NCBI RefSeq assembly: GCF_963675905.1
Contig: NZ_OY780936.1
Coordinates: 248,001 to 312,000 of the forward strand
Direction of reading: 5' to 3'
DNA length: 64,000 nt
DNA from: an uncultured Bacteroides sp.
GTDB taxonomy: Bacteria; Bacteroidota; Bacteroidia; Bacteroidales; Bacteroidaceae
Position numbers and translations under genes: made by a program. This document shows positions 8,699 through 18,900 of this stretch, piece by piece; positions within the stretch are counted from its first letter, which is position 1; each line of letters opens with the position of its first letter. A model generated the notes under the pieces. That model made no database searches. It had not been told where the DNA came from and saw only the letters and a list, made by a program, of their open reading frames with translations.

Positions 8699-11347
8699 AT
8701 GAAAGCGCAAAAATATTGCAAATATCTGCTCCTTGCTTGTGGGTTGATAAGTCTTGGTACATCGAGTGCCAAGATACCTCCTTACAAGAATACCTCTCTG
8801 AGTTTTGAGAAACGTACTGAAGACTTGGTATCCAGAATGACGTTGGCAGAGAAAGTTGAAATTGTAAGGTATGATTCACCTGAGATTACCCGGTTGGGTA
8901 TTCCGGCTCATAATTTCTGGAATGAATGTTTGCATGGAGTTGCTCGTGCGGGAAGAGCCACCGTATTTCCTCAGGCCATTGGTATGGCATCTATGTGGGA
9001 TAGCAGTGAGATGTTTACCATTGCCGATGCAATCTCGGATGAGGCTCGTGCCAAACATCACGAATACGCTTCCCGTGGGAAAAGAGGTATCTATCAGGGG
9101 TTGACTTACTGGACTCCCAATATAAATATCTTTCGTGATCCACGTTGGGGTAGGGGAATGGAAACGTATGGTGAAGATCCTTATCTTACAGGTGAACTGG
9201 CTGTTCCTTTTATCAAAGGCTTGCAGGGCGATGATTCTAAATACTATAAGCTGATTGCAACAGCCAAACATTTTGCTGTGCACAGCGGGCCAGAATCTAC
9301 CCGTCACTCTTTCGATGTATGGCCTAATGATTATGATATGGCAGAGACTTATACTCCGCATTTTAAGAAAACAGTAAAGGATGCTAAAGTATACTCTGTG
9401 ATGTGTGCTTATCAGAGTTTTCGTGGCGCGCCCTGTTGTGGTAACAAGTTTCTTGAAGGAATGCTTCGTAATCAGTGGGGATTTAAGGGATACATTGTTT
9501 CCGATTGCTGGGCTATTCGTGATTTTTATGAGAAAAAAGGACATCATATAGTGGCTACCCCTCAGGAAGCTGCAGTTATGGCAATCAAATCGGGTACCGA
9601 CCTGAATTGCGGCGATACTTATATCCATCTGGCAGAAGCTGTAAAACAAGGATTGGTTACAGAAAAGGAACTGGATGTTTCTGTGAAACGTATCATCCTT
9701 GCTCGTATGAAGCTGGGACAATTCGATCCGCAGGAAATGGTGAAGTACTCTAAGATTCCATACAGTGTGGTTGATAGTAAGGAACATCAGGCTTTGGCCG
9801 ACGATGCAGCGCGTAAATCTATTGTGTTGCTGAAGAATGAAAACAATCTACTTCCTTTAAGCAAAGACGTTAAAAAGGTGGCTGTTATTGGTCCTAATGC
9901 TGATGATCTTGAAGTATTGCTGGGAAATTACAACGGTTATCCAACCCATCCTAAAACTCCGCTGACCGGACTTCGTGAAAAGCTTCCCAATGCAGAAGTA
10001 ACATTTGCACAAGGTTGCCAGTTGGCCGAAAAACTTCCATATTTCACCGCTGTTCCTGCAGATTATCTTTATACTGATGCAACTATGCAACAGAAAGGAT
10101 TGAAGGCCGACTACTATAACAACAGCAATTGGAAAGGTGCACCGGTACATTCACGCATTGATAAGAATGTAGACTTTATCTGGCGTACAACACCTCCATT
10201 TGAAGATCTGAAATATGATCACTTCTCTGTAAAATGGAGTGGGGTACTTGTTCCTCCCGTAACCGGTGAATATGCATTGGGAGGTGAAGGCTTCTCTGGA
10301 TTTAATCTTTATGTGAATGATAAGCTGGTAACCCAATGGAATGATATTCATCATCCAAGAAAATTGTATGAACTGATGACTTTAGAGGCTGGCAAAGCTT
10401 ATAATATTCGTCTGGAATATACTCAGAATAATACAGATTACTCAATTATGAGATTCTTGTGGGATACCCCGAAACCAAACCTGAAGCAGGAAGCCATTGA
10501 ACTTGCTAAATCATCGGATGTGGTTGTTCTTTGCATGGGACTTAGTCCGCTGCTAGAAGGTGAGGAGATGCCGGTGAAGGTTGAAGGATTCTCAGGTGGC
10601 GACCGTCTGGATATTAAATTACCAAATACACAGACCGATCTTATCCGCGAGATTCAAAAACTGGGAAAACCTACTGTTCTGGTATTGCTCAACGGTAGTG
10701 CACTTGCCTTTAATTGGGAAAACGAAAATATTCCGGCTATTGTTGAGGCCTGGTATCCCGGACAAGGTGGTGGAAAAGCTATTGCCGATGTTCTTTTTGG
10801 CGATTACAATCCAGCCGGACGTTTACCGCTTACTTTCTATAAATCAATTGATCAGATTCCTGCTTTCACAGAATATGATATGACCGGTAAGACTTACCGT
10901 TACTTTAAGGGCGAACCTCTTTATGAGTTTGGTTACGGATTGAGCTACTCTACTTTTGAATATGCACTAAAGAATGTTCCTACAACTATTAAAGCAGGAG
11001 AAAATATAAAAGTAACAGCAGAGGTAAAGAACACCGGGAAGATTGATGGTGATGAAGTTGTAGAACTTTACGTATCTCTTCCAGATAGCAAATTAAAAAC
11101 AGCTATCCGTTCTTTGCAAGGATTCAAGCGTATTCATCTGAAAGCCGGCGAGGTTAAAGAGATTGAATTCGAACTGAAACCAATTCAGATTTCAGCTCGT
11201 AATAGTGATAATTTTGCAGTGGTAGAAGCTGGAACAGTACAGATATCTGTTGGCGGAAAACAACCCGATGCTAAATCAATTGCTTCCAGACAGGTTGTTC
11301 TGCAGAATATTCAGGTAACAGGTAACACATATTATATTCAGGAATGA
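8699..11347 (+). CDS. GH3 beta-glycosidase (probable beta-xylosidase) with PA14 insert
   Basis: The frame opens at 8639, inside the previous gene, but the ATG at 8699 is preferred because it starts a signal peptide (about residues 1-24) and avoids the overlap, giving 882 aa. The GH3 N-terminal barrel includes the KHFAVHSGPE motif and the nucleophile Asp269 in VSDCW. The second alpha/beta domain is split by a PA14 beta-sandwich (about 465-595), and a fibronectin-III-like domain closes the protein (about 795-870). GH3 enzymes of this layout trim beta-linked xylose or glucose from non-reducing ends in the periplasm. Next to GH67 alpha-glucuronidase the best guess is beta-xylosidase, but beta-glucosidase is possible. 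It ends in TGA. Confidence 0.88.
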   Translation: MKAQKYCKYLLLACGLISLGTSSAKIPPYKNTSLSFEKRTEDLVSRMTLAEKVEIVRYDSPEITRLGIPAHNFWNECLHGVARAGRATVFPQAIGMASMWDSSEMFTIADAISDEARAKHHEYASRGKRGIYQGLTYWTPNINIFRDPRWGRGMETYGEDPYLTGELAVPFIKGLQGDDSKYYKLIATAKHFAVHSGPESTRHSFDVWPNDYDMAETYTPHFKKTVKDAKVYSVMCAYQSFRGAPCCGNKFLEGMLRNQWGFKGYIVSDCWAIRDFYEKKGHHIVATPQEAAVMAIKSGTDLNCGDTYIHLAEAVKQGLVTEKELDVSVKRIILARMKLGQFDPQEMVKYSKIPYSVVDSKEHQALADDAARKSIVLLKNENNLLPLSKDVKKVAVIGPNADDLEVLLGNYNGYPTHPKTPLTGLREKLPNAEVTFAQGCQLAEKLPYFTAVPADYLYTDATMQQKGLKADYYNNSNWKGAPVHSRIDKNVDFIWRTTPPFEDLKYDHFSVKWSGVLVPPVTGEYALGGEGFSGFNLYVNDKLVTQWNDIHHPRKLYELMTLEAGKAYNIRLEYTQNNTDYSIMRFLWDTPKPNLKQEAIELAKSSDVVVLCMGLSPLLEGEEMPVKVEGFSGGDRLDIKLPNTQTDLIREIQKLGKPTVLVLLNGSALAFNWENENIPAIVEAWYPGQGGGKAIADVLFGDYNPAGRLPLTFYKSIDQIPAFTEYDMTGKTYRYFKGEPLYEFGYGLSYSTFEYALKNVPTTIKAGENIKVTAEVKNTGKIDGDEVVELYVSLPDSKLKTAIRSLQGFKRIHLKAGEVKEIEFELKPIQISARNSDNFAVVEAGTVQISVGGKQPDAKSIASRQVVLQNIQVTGNTYYIQE

Positions 11348-11391
11348 AAGGATAATAACTAGTTCACAGATTTAATCTGATGAACAGAAAG

Positions 11392-11432
11392 GAAAGAGGA
11401 TGAGTCATTTGTTGAAGTATCCTCTTTCTTTT
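11392..11432 (+). terminator. Hairpin between GH3 and GH67
   Basis: GAAAGAGGAT (11392-11401) pairs with ATCCTCTTTC (11419-11428), a 10-bp perfect stem followed by TTTTC. It may end or attenuate transcription before the GH67-uxuA group. Confidence 0.65.
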
Positions 11433-11532
11433 CAAATAAGTGAATTTCTCTTTTAAAATTGTGAATAAAACTCTTGTAACAAAGATTTGTTATATGAAAT
11501 ATATATCTTTGTTTGACTTTAAAAATGAACGA

Positions 11533-13719
11533 ATGAAAAACTTTCTGTATAGTTTATTCTTATTGCTGATTCCAACTCTTCTATATGCAGAGGATGGATC
11601 GAGGTTGTGGCTTCGTTATCAACCGTTTTCTGTGAAACAAGTAAAAGGCCTTTCAGTAGGAATTTCTTCTATAGTGAGTGATGAACCGGAAAATTGCACT
11701 GCAATTACAGAATTGCAAGATGCTTGGAAACAACTCACCGGAAAGGAATTGCCGGTTGCTTCTTCATTACAGGAACATTCGCTGGTAATTGGTACAGGGA
11801 AAAGTAAACTTATTCAATCATTAAGAGGATTAAATAAGGAATTGCAGACCTTGGGCAGTGATGGCTTTATTATCCGCACATTGAAATTGAAAGGAAAGAA
11901 AGTAACAGTAATTGTTTCTCAGGAAGAAAGTGGATTATTGTATGCTGTCTTTAATCTGTTACGGAACATTCAGTTAAATATTTCTGCTCCCTCCAGTCTT
12001 TTAAGAACAATCCAGTTTAATCCTGCTCCCTCTTTTGAATTTGATATTAAAGAGGTTCCTTCTTATAAAATAAGGATACTGAACCATTGGGACAATCTGG
12101 ATGGTACCATAGAACGTGGGTATGCCGGACATTCTCTGTGGAAATGGGAAGAACTTCCTGGAAAATTATCTCCCCGATACAAAGAATATGCCCGTGCCAA
12201 TGCTTCCTTGGGCATTAACGGCACTGTACTCAATAATGTAAATGCCAGTCCCGAGATTTTAAGTAATGCCTATTTGCAAAAAGTCAAAGCTTTGGCAGAA
12301 GTATTCCGTCCTTATGGCATTCGTGTATATCTTTCTGTGAACTTCTCTTCACCGGCAGCTTTAGGAGGTCTTCCTACTTCCGATCCGTTGAACGAGGGTG
12401 TGCAGCAATGGTGGAAAGATAAAGCCAAGGAAATTTATGAACTGATTCCCGATTTTGGCGGTTTCCTTGTGAAAGCAAATTCAGAAGGACTTCCCGGACC
12501 ACAGGACTTTGGGCGTACTCATGCTGATGGAGCAAATATGCTGGCTGATGCTTTGAAGCCTTTTCATGGAATAGTAATGTGGCGTGCCTTTGTTTACAAA
12601 TCGGGGATGGACGACAGAGCCGGACAAGCATACAAGGAATTCACTCCACTCGACGGAAAATTCCGTTCCAATGTGATTCTTCAGGTGAAGAATGGTCCGA
12701 TTGACTTCCAGCCACGTGAACCGTTTAGTCCGTTGTTTGGTGCTATGACACGAACTTCACTGATGCCCGAGTTCCAAATTACACAGGAATACCTGGGAGC
12801 TTCCAATCACCTGGTTTATCTTGCTCCGCTATATAAGGAGTGTCTGGAAAGCGATACTTATTGCTCGGGTGAAGGATCTACTGTTGCCTGGGTAACAGAC
12901 GGAAAACTATTCCCGCATCCGCTTACAGCTATTGCCGGAGTAGCGAATATTGGTGAAGATGCCAACTGGTGCGGACATCAGTTTGCACAGGCCAACTGGT
13001 ATGCTTTTGGTCGCCTGGCCTGGAATAATGAGCTTACTCCGGAAGTAATTGCCGAAGAATGGATAAAACAGACATTTAATCAACAGAAAGATTTTGTGGA
13101 ACCGGTGAAGGAGATGATGCTTGCTTCCAGAGAGGCTGCGGTAAACTATATGATGCCTTTGGGACTTCACCACTTATTTGCATGGGGGCACCATTACGGT
13201 CCTGAACCTTGGTGTGATGTTCCCGGGGCTCGTCCCGACTGGCTTCCTTCATACTATCATAAAGCCGATACTTTAGGCATTGGCTTCGACCGTACGTTAG
13301 ATACAGGCAGTAAGGCTGTAGGTCAATATTTCGTTCCATTAAGGAATGATTATAACAAACTAAAAACCTGTCCGGAGCAATATCTTCTTTGGTTTCACCA
13401 TGTACCGTGGAAACATAAAATGAAAAGCGGACAGACTCTGTGGAATGAGCTTTGCTATACTTATGACAAAGGAGTACAGCAAGTCAGGGGATTTCAAAAA
13501 ATATGGGATAAACAGGAATCGTTTGTTGATGCACAAAGATTTCATGAAGTGCAATCCCGCCTGAAAATTCAAAGCAAGGATGCGGTTTGGTGGAAAGACG
13601 CTTGTCTGCTCTATTTCCAGACTTTCTCCCGTCAGCCTATTCCTTACGATATTGAACGTCCGGTTAATGAACTCGACTCTTTGAAGAAGATACAACTGAA
13701 TTTAAAACATCATAATTAG
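11533..13719 (+). CDS. aguA: GH67 alpha-glucuronidase
   Basis: The frame is open from 11440, but the ATG at 11533 starts a clean signal peptide (MKNFLYSLFLLL, ending LLYA), giving 728 aa. The N-terminal domain is the usual alpha-glucuronidase beta-sandwich; the barrel begins with the hallmark NHWDNLDGTIERGYAG. Catalytic acid candidates are present: Glu in KANSEGLPGP and the Asp and Glu of NGPIDFQPREP. GH67 enzymes release (4-O-methyl-)glucuronic acid by inversion from the non-reducing terminal xylose of xylo-oligosaccharides, so they act after the chain has been cut. The gene is 10 bases upstream of uxuA, which with the next gene metabolises the uronic acid released. This is the strongest evidence that the locus serves glucuronoxylan. 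Family length is normal. Confidence 0.94.
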   Translation: MKNFLYSLFLLLIPTLLYAEDGSRLWLRYQPFSVKQVKGLSVGISSIVSDEPENCTAITELQDAWKQLTGKELPVASSLQEHSLVIGTGKSKLIQSLRGLNKELQTLGSDGFIIRTLKLKGKKVTVIVSQEESGLLYAVFNLLRNIQLNISAPSSLLRTIQFNPAPSFEFDIKEVPSYKIRILNHWDNLDGTIERGYAGHSLWKWEELPGKLSPRYKEYARANASLGINGTVLNNVNASPEILSNAYLQKVKALAEVFRPYGIRVYLSVNFSSPAALGGLPTSDPLNEGVQQWWKDKAKEIYELIPDFGGFLVKANSEGLPGPQDFGRTHADGANMLADALKPFHGIVMWRAFVYKSGMDDRAGQAYKEFTPLDGKFRSNVILQVKNGPIDFQPREPFSPLFGAMTRTSLMPEFQITQEYLGASNHLVYLAPLYKECLESDTYCSGEGSTVAWVTDGKLFPHPLTAIAGVANIGEDANWCGHQFAQANWYAFGRLAWNNELTPEVIAEEWIKQTFNQQKDFVEPVKEMMLASREAAVNYMMPLGLHHLFAWGHHYGPEPWCDVPGARPDWLPSYYHKADTLGIGFDRTLDTGSKAVGQYFVPLRNDYNKLKTCPEQYLLWFHHVPWKHKMKSGQTLWNELCYTYDKGVQQVRGFQKIWDKQESFVDAQRFHEVQSRLKIQSKDAVWWKDACLLYFQTFSRQPIPYDIERPVNELDSLKKIQLNLKHHN

Positions 13720-13729
13720 AATAATAAGA

Positions 13730-14905
13730 ATGGAAAAAACCTGGAGATGGTTCGGCAAAAACGATAAGATTACGCTGGCCATGCTTAGACAAATAGGAGT
13801 GGAAGGCATTGTAACAGCCTTGCACAATGTTCCGAATGGTGAGATTTGGACACTCGAAGCTATCAATGAACTTAAAGATTATATTGAAGCAGCAGACCTT
13901 CGCTGGTCGGTTGTGGAAAGTCTGCCGGTAAGCGAAAGCATTAAATATGCCGGAGCAGACAGAGATCAGCTTATTGCCAACTACAAAGTCAGTCTGGCTA
14001 ATTTGGGAAAAGCAGGGGTAAAGACAGTATGCTACAACTTTATGCCGGTAATAGACTGGATTCGTACAGATCTTGAGCATCCATGGGCCGACGGAACCAG
14101 CTCACTTTATTTCGATAAAATCCGCTTTGCATACTTTGACTGCAATATTCTTAAACGTGAAGGTGCCGAAAAAGAGTATACGGCAGAAGAACTTGCAAAG
14201 GTGAGCGAACTGGATAAAACCATTACCGAAGCCGAAAAGGACGATTTAATTAACACCATCATTGTAAAGACTCAGGGTTTTGTAAACGGAAACATTAAAG
14301 AAGGCGATCAGAATCCGGTTGCCATCTTTAAACGGTTACTTGCTTTGTATGATGGTATAGACAGGGATATGCTTCGTGCCAATATGGTATATTTCCTGGA
14401 ACAGATTATGCCGGTGTGCGATGAATATGGAATAAACATGTGTGTACATCCTGATGATCCTCCTTTCCAGATGCTTGGCCTGCCACGTATCGTTACAGGA
14501 GAGGCAGATATAGAATGGTTCCTCAATGCTGTGAACAATCCTCATAACGGGCTTACTTTCTGTGCCGGATCCTTAAGTGCCGGACTGCATAACGATGTAC
14601 CTGCACTAGCAAGGAAATTTGCTTCGCGTACTCACTTTGTACATTTGCGAAGCACGGAAGCAACTCCGGAAGGTAACTTCATGGAATCCTCTCACCTTTC
14701 CGGACGGGGACATGTTATTGAATTGGTTCGAATATTTGAAAAAGAGAATCCGGGCTTACCTATGCGTGTAGACCACGGACGACTGATGCTTGACGATGGC
14801 GACAAAGGCTACAATCCGGGATATTCCTTCCATGGACGCATGTTTGCACTTGCTCAGGTAGATGGAATTATGGCAACAGTGAGAGATGAATTAATGAATA
14901 AGTAA
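13730..14905 (+). CDS. uxuA: Mannonate dehydratase UxuA
   Basis: 391 aa, cytoplasmic, no signal peptide. It opens with EKTWRWFGKNDKITLAMLRQ, typical of UxuA, and carries the metal-site motifs CVHPDDPPF, HFVHLRS and MRVDHGR. The enzyme dehydrates D-mannonate to 2-keto-3-deoxy-D-gluconate in the glucuronate pathway. It starts 10 bases after the GH67 alpha-glucuronidase and is followed at 28 bases by a dehydrogenase that can supply mannonate from fructuronate. The uronate isomerase (UxaC) that would start the pathway is not in the window. Length and motifs are normal. Confidence 0.95.
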   Translation: MEKTWRWFGKNDKITLAMLRQIGVEGIVTALHNVPNGEIWTLEAINELKDYIEAADLRWSVVESLPVSESIKYAGADRDQLIANYKVSLANLGKAGVKTVCYNFMPVIDWIRTDLEHPWADGTSSLYFDKIRFAYFDCNILKREGAEKEYTAEELAKVSELDKTITEAEKDDLINTIIVKTQGFVNGNIKEGDQNPVAIFKRLLALYDGIDRDMLRANMVYFLEQIMPVCDEYGINMCVHPDDPPFQMLGLPRIVTGEADIEWFLNAVNNPHNGLTFCAGSLSAGLHNDVPALARKFASRTHFVHLRSTEATPEGNFMESSHLSGRGHVIELVRIFEKENPGLPMRVDHGRLMLDDGDKGYNPGYSFHGRMFALAQVDGIMATVRDELMNK

Positions 14906-14933
14906 ATTTGAATATAAAATAATATTAGTCAGT

Positions 14934-15746
14934 ATGAACGAATTATTTAATATAGCTGGAAAAGTAGCTATCGTAACCGGAGGTTCAGGTGTATTGGGCA
15001 GTAATATATCACGCAGCTTATTAGAAGCCGGCGTAAAGGTGTTTATTATTGGTGGTCACCAGGAAAATGTAGATAAAGTATTGGAAGAGTTTTCTTCATT
15101 GGGAGAAGTAAAAGGTACTGCCTGCAATGTGCTCGATATAGAGCAGGTTAAAAAGGTAAAAGAAGAAATCCTCAATCTATGGGGTAATATTGATATTCTG
15201 GTAAATGCAGCCGGAGGAAATATTCCGGGCGGAACAATCAGTGACGACAAGAGCATATTCGATATGAAAGTTGAAGATATGAATAAGGTGGTAGATTTAA
15301 ACCTCAATGGTTCTATTTATCCTTGTCTGGTTTTCGGTGAAGTAATGTCTAAACAGGGATACGGAAGCATTATCAACGTATCTTCAATGGCTACTTTTGC
15401 TGCATTAACTCGTGTTCCGGGATATTCTATTGCCAAGAGCGGAATTGAGATCTTTACTAAATGGTTGGCAATGGAAATGGCTACAAAGTTTAGCGAAAAG
15501 ATCAGGGTAAATGCCATTGCTCCGGGCTTCTTTATCGGAAATCAGAACAGAGCAGTTCTTATCAATCCTGATGGTTCACTAACCGAACGTAGCAAGAAAG
15601 TACTTGCAAAAACTCCTATGAAACGTTTTGGTGATATCAAGGAACTCAACGGAGCTGTTCAGTTCCTTTGCAGTGATGCTGCCAGCTTTATAACAGGTGT
15701 AGTTCTGCCTATTGATGGTGGATTCAGTTCTTTCAGCGGGGTATAA
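14934..15746 (+). CDS. Short-chain dehydrogenase, probable fructuronate/mannonate oxidoreductase
   Basis: A 270-aa classical SDR: the cofactor motif TGGSGVLGSNISR (about residues 16-28), NAAGG (about 88), the catalytic Ser in INVSSMA, Tyr and Lys of YSIAKS, and a C-terminal VLPIDGGFSSF. No signal peptide. Bacteroides commonly use an SDR of this kind with UxuA for reduction of D-fructuronate to D-mannonate, replacing the unrelated UxuB of E. coli. The position directly after uxuA supports this; specificity is not provable from sequence and a gluconate-type dehydrogenase is possible. It is the last gene before a strong terminator. Confidence 0.85.
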   Translation: MNELFNIAGKVAIVTGGSGVLGSNISRSLLEAGVKVFIIGGHQENVDKVLEEFSSLGEVKGTACNVLDIEQVKKVKEEILNLWGNIDILVNAAGGNIPGGTISDDKSIFDMKVEDMNKVVDLNLNGSIYPCLVFGEVMSKQGYGSIINVSSMATFAALTRVPGYSIAKSGIEIFTKWLAMEMATKFSEKIRVNAIAPGFFIGNQNRAVLINPDGSLTERSKKVLAKTPMKRFGDIKELNGAVQFLCSDAASFITGVVLPIDGGFSSFSGV

Positions 15747-15770
15747 TAGTATACACATTCTTATAAAAGG

Positions 15771-15810
15771 AAATCTCAGTAAGACTATTCTTACTGAGAT
15801 TTTCTTTTTA
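15771..15810 (+). terminator. Rho-independent terminator after the uxuA group
   Basis: AAATCTCAGTAAG (15771-15783) and CTTACTGAGATTT (15790-15802) form a 13-bp perfect stem with a 6-nt loop, followed by TCTTTTTAT. It closes the operon that ends with the SDR. Confidence 0.88.
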
Positions 15811-15930
15811 TAAATAGTTTATTCTGTATTTTCTTTTTATAAAATCTGGTCTATTGATTGCAATATCTAATCTAAAAGATGGCATGTTACTTATTTTTCC
15901 GATATTTGTGATATTGAAAAACTAAATACC

Positions 15931-18900
15931 ATGAGGAAACATCTTCTTTTTATATTTCTATCTCTTTTCTCTGTGGCTCTTTATGGTCAGAGCCTGCTCA
16001 ATATTAAGCATTACTCTGTGCAGGATGGATTGTCTCAAAAGAATATTCAGAACTTCATACAGGATGATAATGGTTATATCTGGATGGCTACATGGAATGG
16101 ACTGGAACGTTTTGACGGGTATATGTTTCGTAATTTTAAAACTTACCCCAACAGTTCAGTTCGCATAGCGAATCATCGATTTATAAAAATTATAAAGACT
16201 TCATTAAATAATATATGGTGCCTTACCTACGATAATAGGTTGTATCTGTTCAATACTCACCAAAATAAATTTGAGGATATTACTTCTTATTCCAAAAATC
16301 TCATCAACTCTATTTCAAATGTGCATGTTTTAAATAATGGAATTTCCTGGGTGATAGGAACTCAAAAAGAATTATATCGTATTGATGAAAAGAAATTCCC
16401 TTCCTCCGATGCTGTTCAGTTGTATACAAACCGTGGTAATTTGGGAGATGTTATCTACAATATATTGCAGGATAAAGATGGAGACGAATGGATATTGACC
16501 AATAACGGGACAATGATTGTTGGAAAGAAAAAGATTGCAAACCAGATGCCTTTTCAATTCATGGTAGAAACATCTGCGGGTATCTATTTGGCAACTTCAA
16601 AAGGATTTTTTGCAAGGTATGACAAGATAAGCAAGAATGTACTGCCTTGTGTGCCCGAAAAATCAATATCAATGATTCGTGGTCTGGAGAAACTTAATGA
16701 TAATAAAATTGCAATTCTTCAGGAATTTGGAGTCATCATCTATGATCTGCGGAAAAAGAACTTTAAGCCATTTAATGTACCAATAGACATTAGATCTAAT
16801 TTCTTTCAGGATAAATCTGGCATAATATGGTTGCTAAGTAATATTGGTAAAGCTATTCGTCTGGATTATCATACAGGAAAGATTGATTTACTTGATTATC
16901 CAAAGTATAAAGAGTTACCTGGCGATATTCAACGGCCTTTTATACATGGAGATGAATTTGGTACCGTATGGATAAAGCCTTCAGATGGTGAACTATGTTT
17001 TTATAACAAAGAAACGCGACGTTTAGAGCAGGCATACGTAACTGATTTTGGAGTTAAGTCTTTTACTTCAATTCAGGTATCCAGCTATTTTATAGACAAG
17101 CATAAAAATATATGGTATGCAGATGGGAATGGCTTTGATAATATCTCATTCCGCCAGAAGAGTTTCGATTATCTTTCTAACGAATACAGCAAGAGTGTTG
17201 GCCGTGCCATTATGGAAGACCGTAAAAAACGTCTTTGGATTGGCTGGAAACGTAATAATAAGGGACAGGATGGTATTGTTTCTTTGTATGATTCGAATAA
17301 TCGCTGGATAGGAAATTTATCAAAAGAAGGAGAAATATCACCTGATCATTCAACTAGATTTTATAAAACAGATGTGTATTGCATCTATGAAGATAGGGGA
17401 AATAATATTTGGATAGGTACAAGGGAAGAGGGACTTTTCCTGCTTCGCCCCAAAGGAGATAAAAGCTACCAGATTACTCGCTTCTTACCTGATAAGAATG
17501 ATAAATTTAGTATTTCTTCCAATGCTATATATTCAATTATTCAGGATTACAGAGGCCGAATGTGGATTGGTACTTACGGTGGAGGTATTAATTTGATTAA
17601 TAATATTCAGGATAACGGAAAATTGCGTTTTATTCATTCCGGGAATATTCTCAATAATTATCCAAATCATCTGTGTGACAGAGTGCGTTGTCTGTACGAA
17701 ACAAAAGATAAAGAGCTTTTGATTGGAACTACAGGTGGACTACTTTCTTTCTCGTTAAATTTCTCACGACCGGAAACTATACGTTTTTATCACAATATCT
17801 GTGGTGAGCGTTATTCAAGTCTGAGCAATAACGATGTTATGAATATATCTCAGACCAGGAGTGGAAAATTATTTCTCACAACATTAAGTGGAGGAGTCAG
17901 CTTATTGCAAAGTAAAAGTTTTCTGTCAGAGAATCTAGAGTTTAAGCATTACAATGCAACAAATGGACAAGTTCCCGATTTGTCTCTTTCAACAATAGAG
18001 GATTTGAAAGGAAATATCTGGGTTGTTTCCGAAAATAAATTGCTAAAGTTTGATGCCCGGATGAACTTGCTCGAAGAATACAGTGACCAGATATTGATGT
18101 CCGAAACCAAACCGTTGCTCTGTTCGTCGGGAAAGCTGGCCTTTGGTTCAATGTATGGCGTGTTGTGCATATCTCCTCAAGGTGCTCATAAAAGTAGTTA
18201 TGTTCCTCCCATTGTATTTTCACATCTGGATATCTATCTCAATAATGCCTCACGCCGACAGGATATTTGCAGTAACGAGGCACAAACTCTGGGAGCCAAA
18301 GAGCGCAACTTTACAATAACTTTCGCAGCGTTAGATTATGTAGATTCACATGCCATAAAGTATGCTTATCGCATTAAGGGGCTGAATGATCATTGGATTG
18401 TATTGGGAAACAATCGCTCGGCAAGTTTGGTAAACGTGCCTGCCGGTGATTATGTTTTTCAGGTAAAATCAACAAATGCAGATGGTGTATGGGTTGACAA
18501 CGTAACTTCTTTGCCTATTCATATTAAACCTACTTTCGGAGAAACTGTCTGGGCTATTATATTGTATATAATATTAGCCATTGCAGTATTGTTGTTGGTT
18601 GGCTATTTTGTTATGCGAATGACTAACTTGAAACGCCGGGTAGATTTTGAGCAACAGCTTACTAACCTGAAATTACGTTTCTTTACTGACATATCTCACG
18701 AACTTCGCACTCCTTTAACGCTTATTGCCAGTCCGATAGAAGAAGTTATCAGCAACGAAAAGCTTACAGAGGAAGGCATGGAAAATATGCAGGTTGCCAA
18801 ACGAAATACGGAAAGAATGCTTAGGCTGATTAATCAAATACTCGATTTCCGTAAAATTCAGAATGAGAAAATGAAAGTTTATGTGGAACAGGTAGATGTT

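Noticed and set aside
8876-9787. 303-codon minus-strand frame opposite GH3
   Set aside because: It lies wholly within the GH3 gene, has no recognisable domain and reads as a shadow of its codon pattern.
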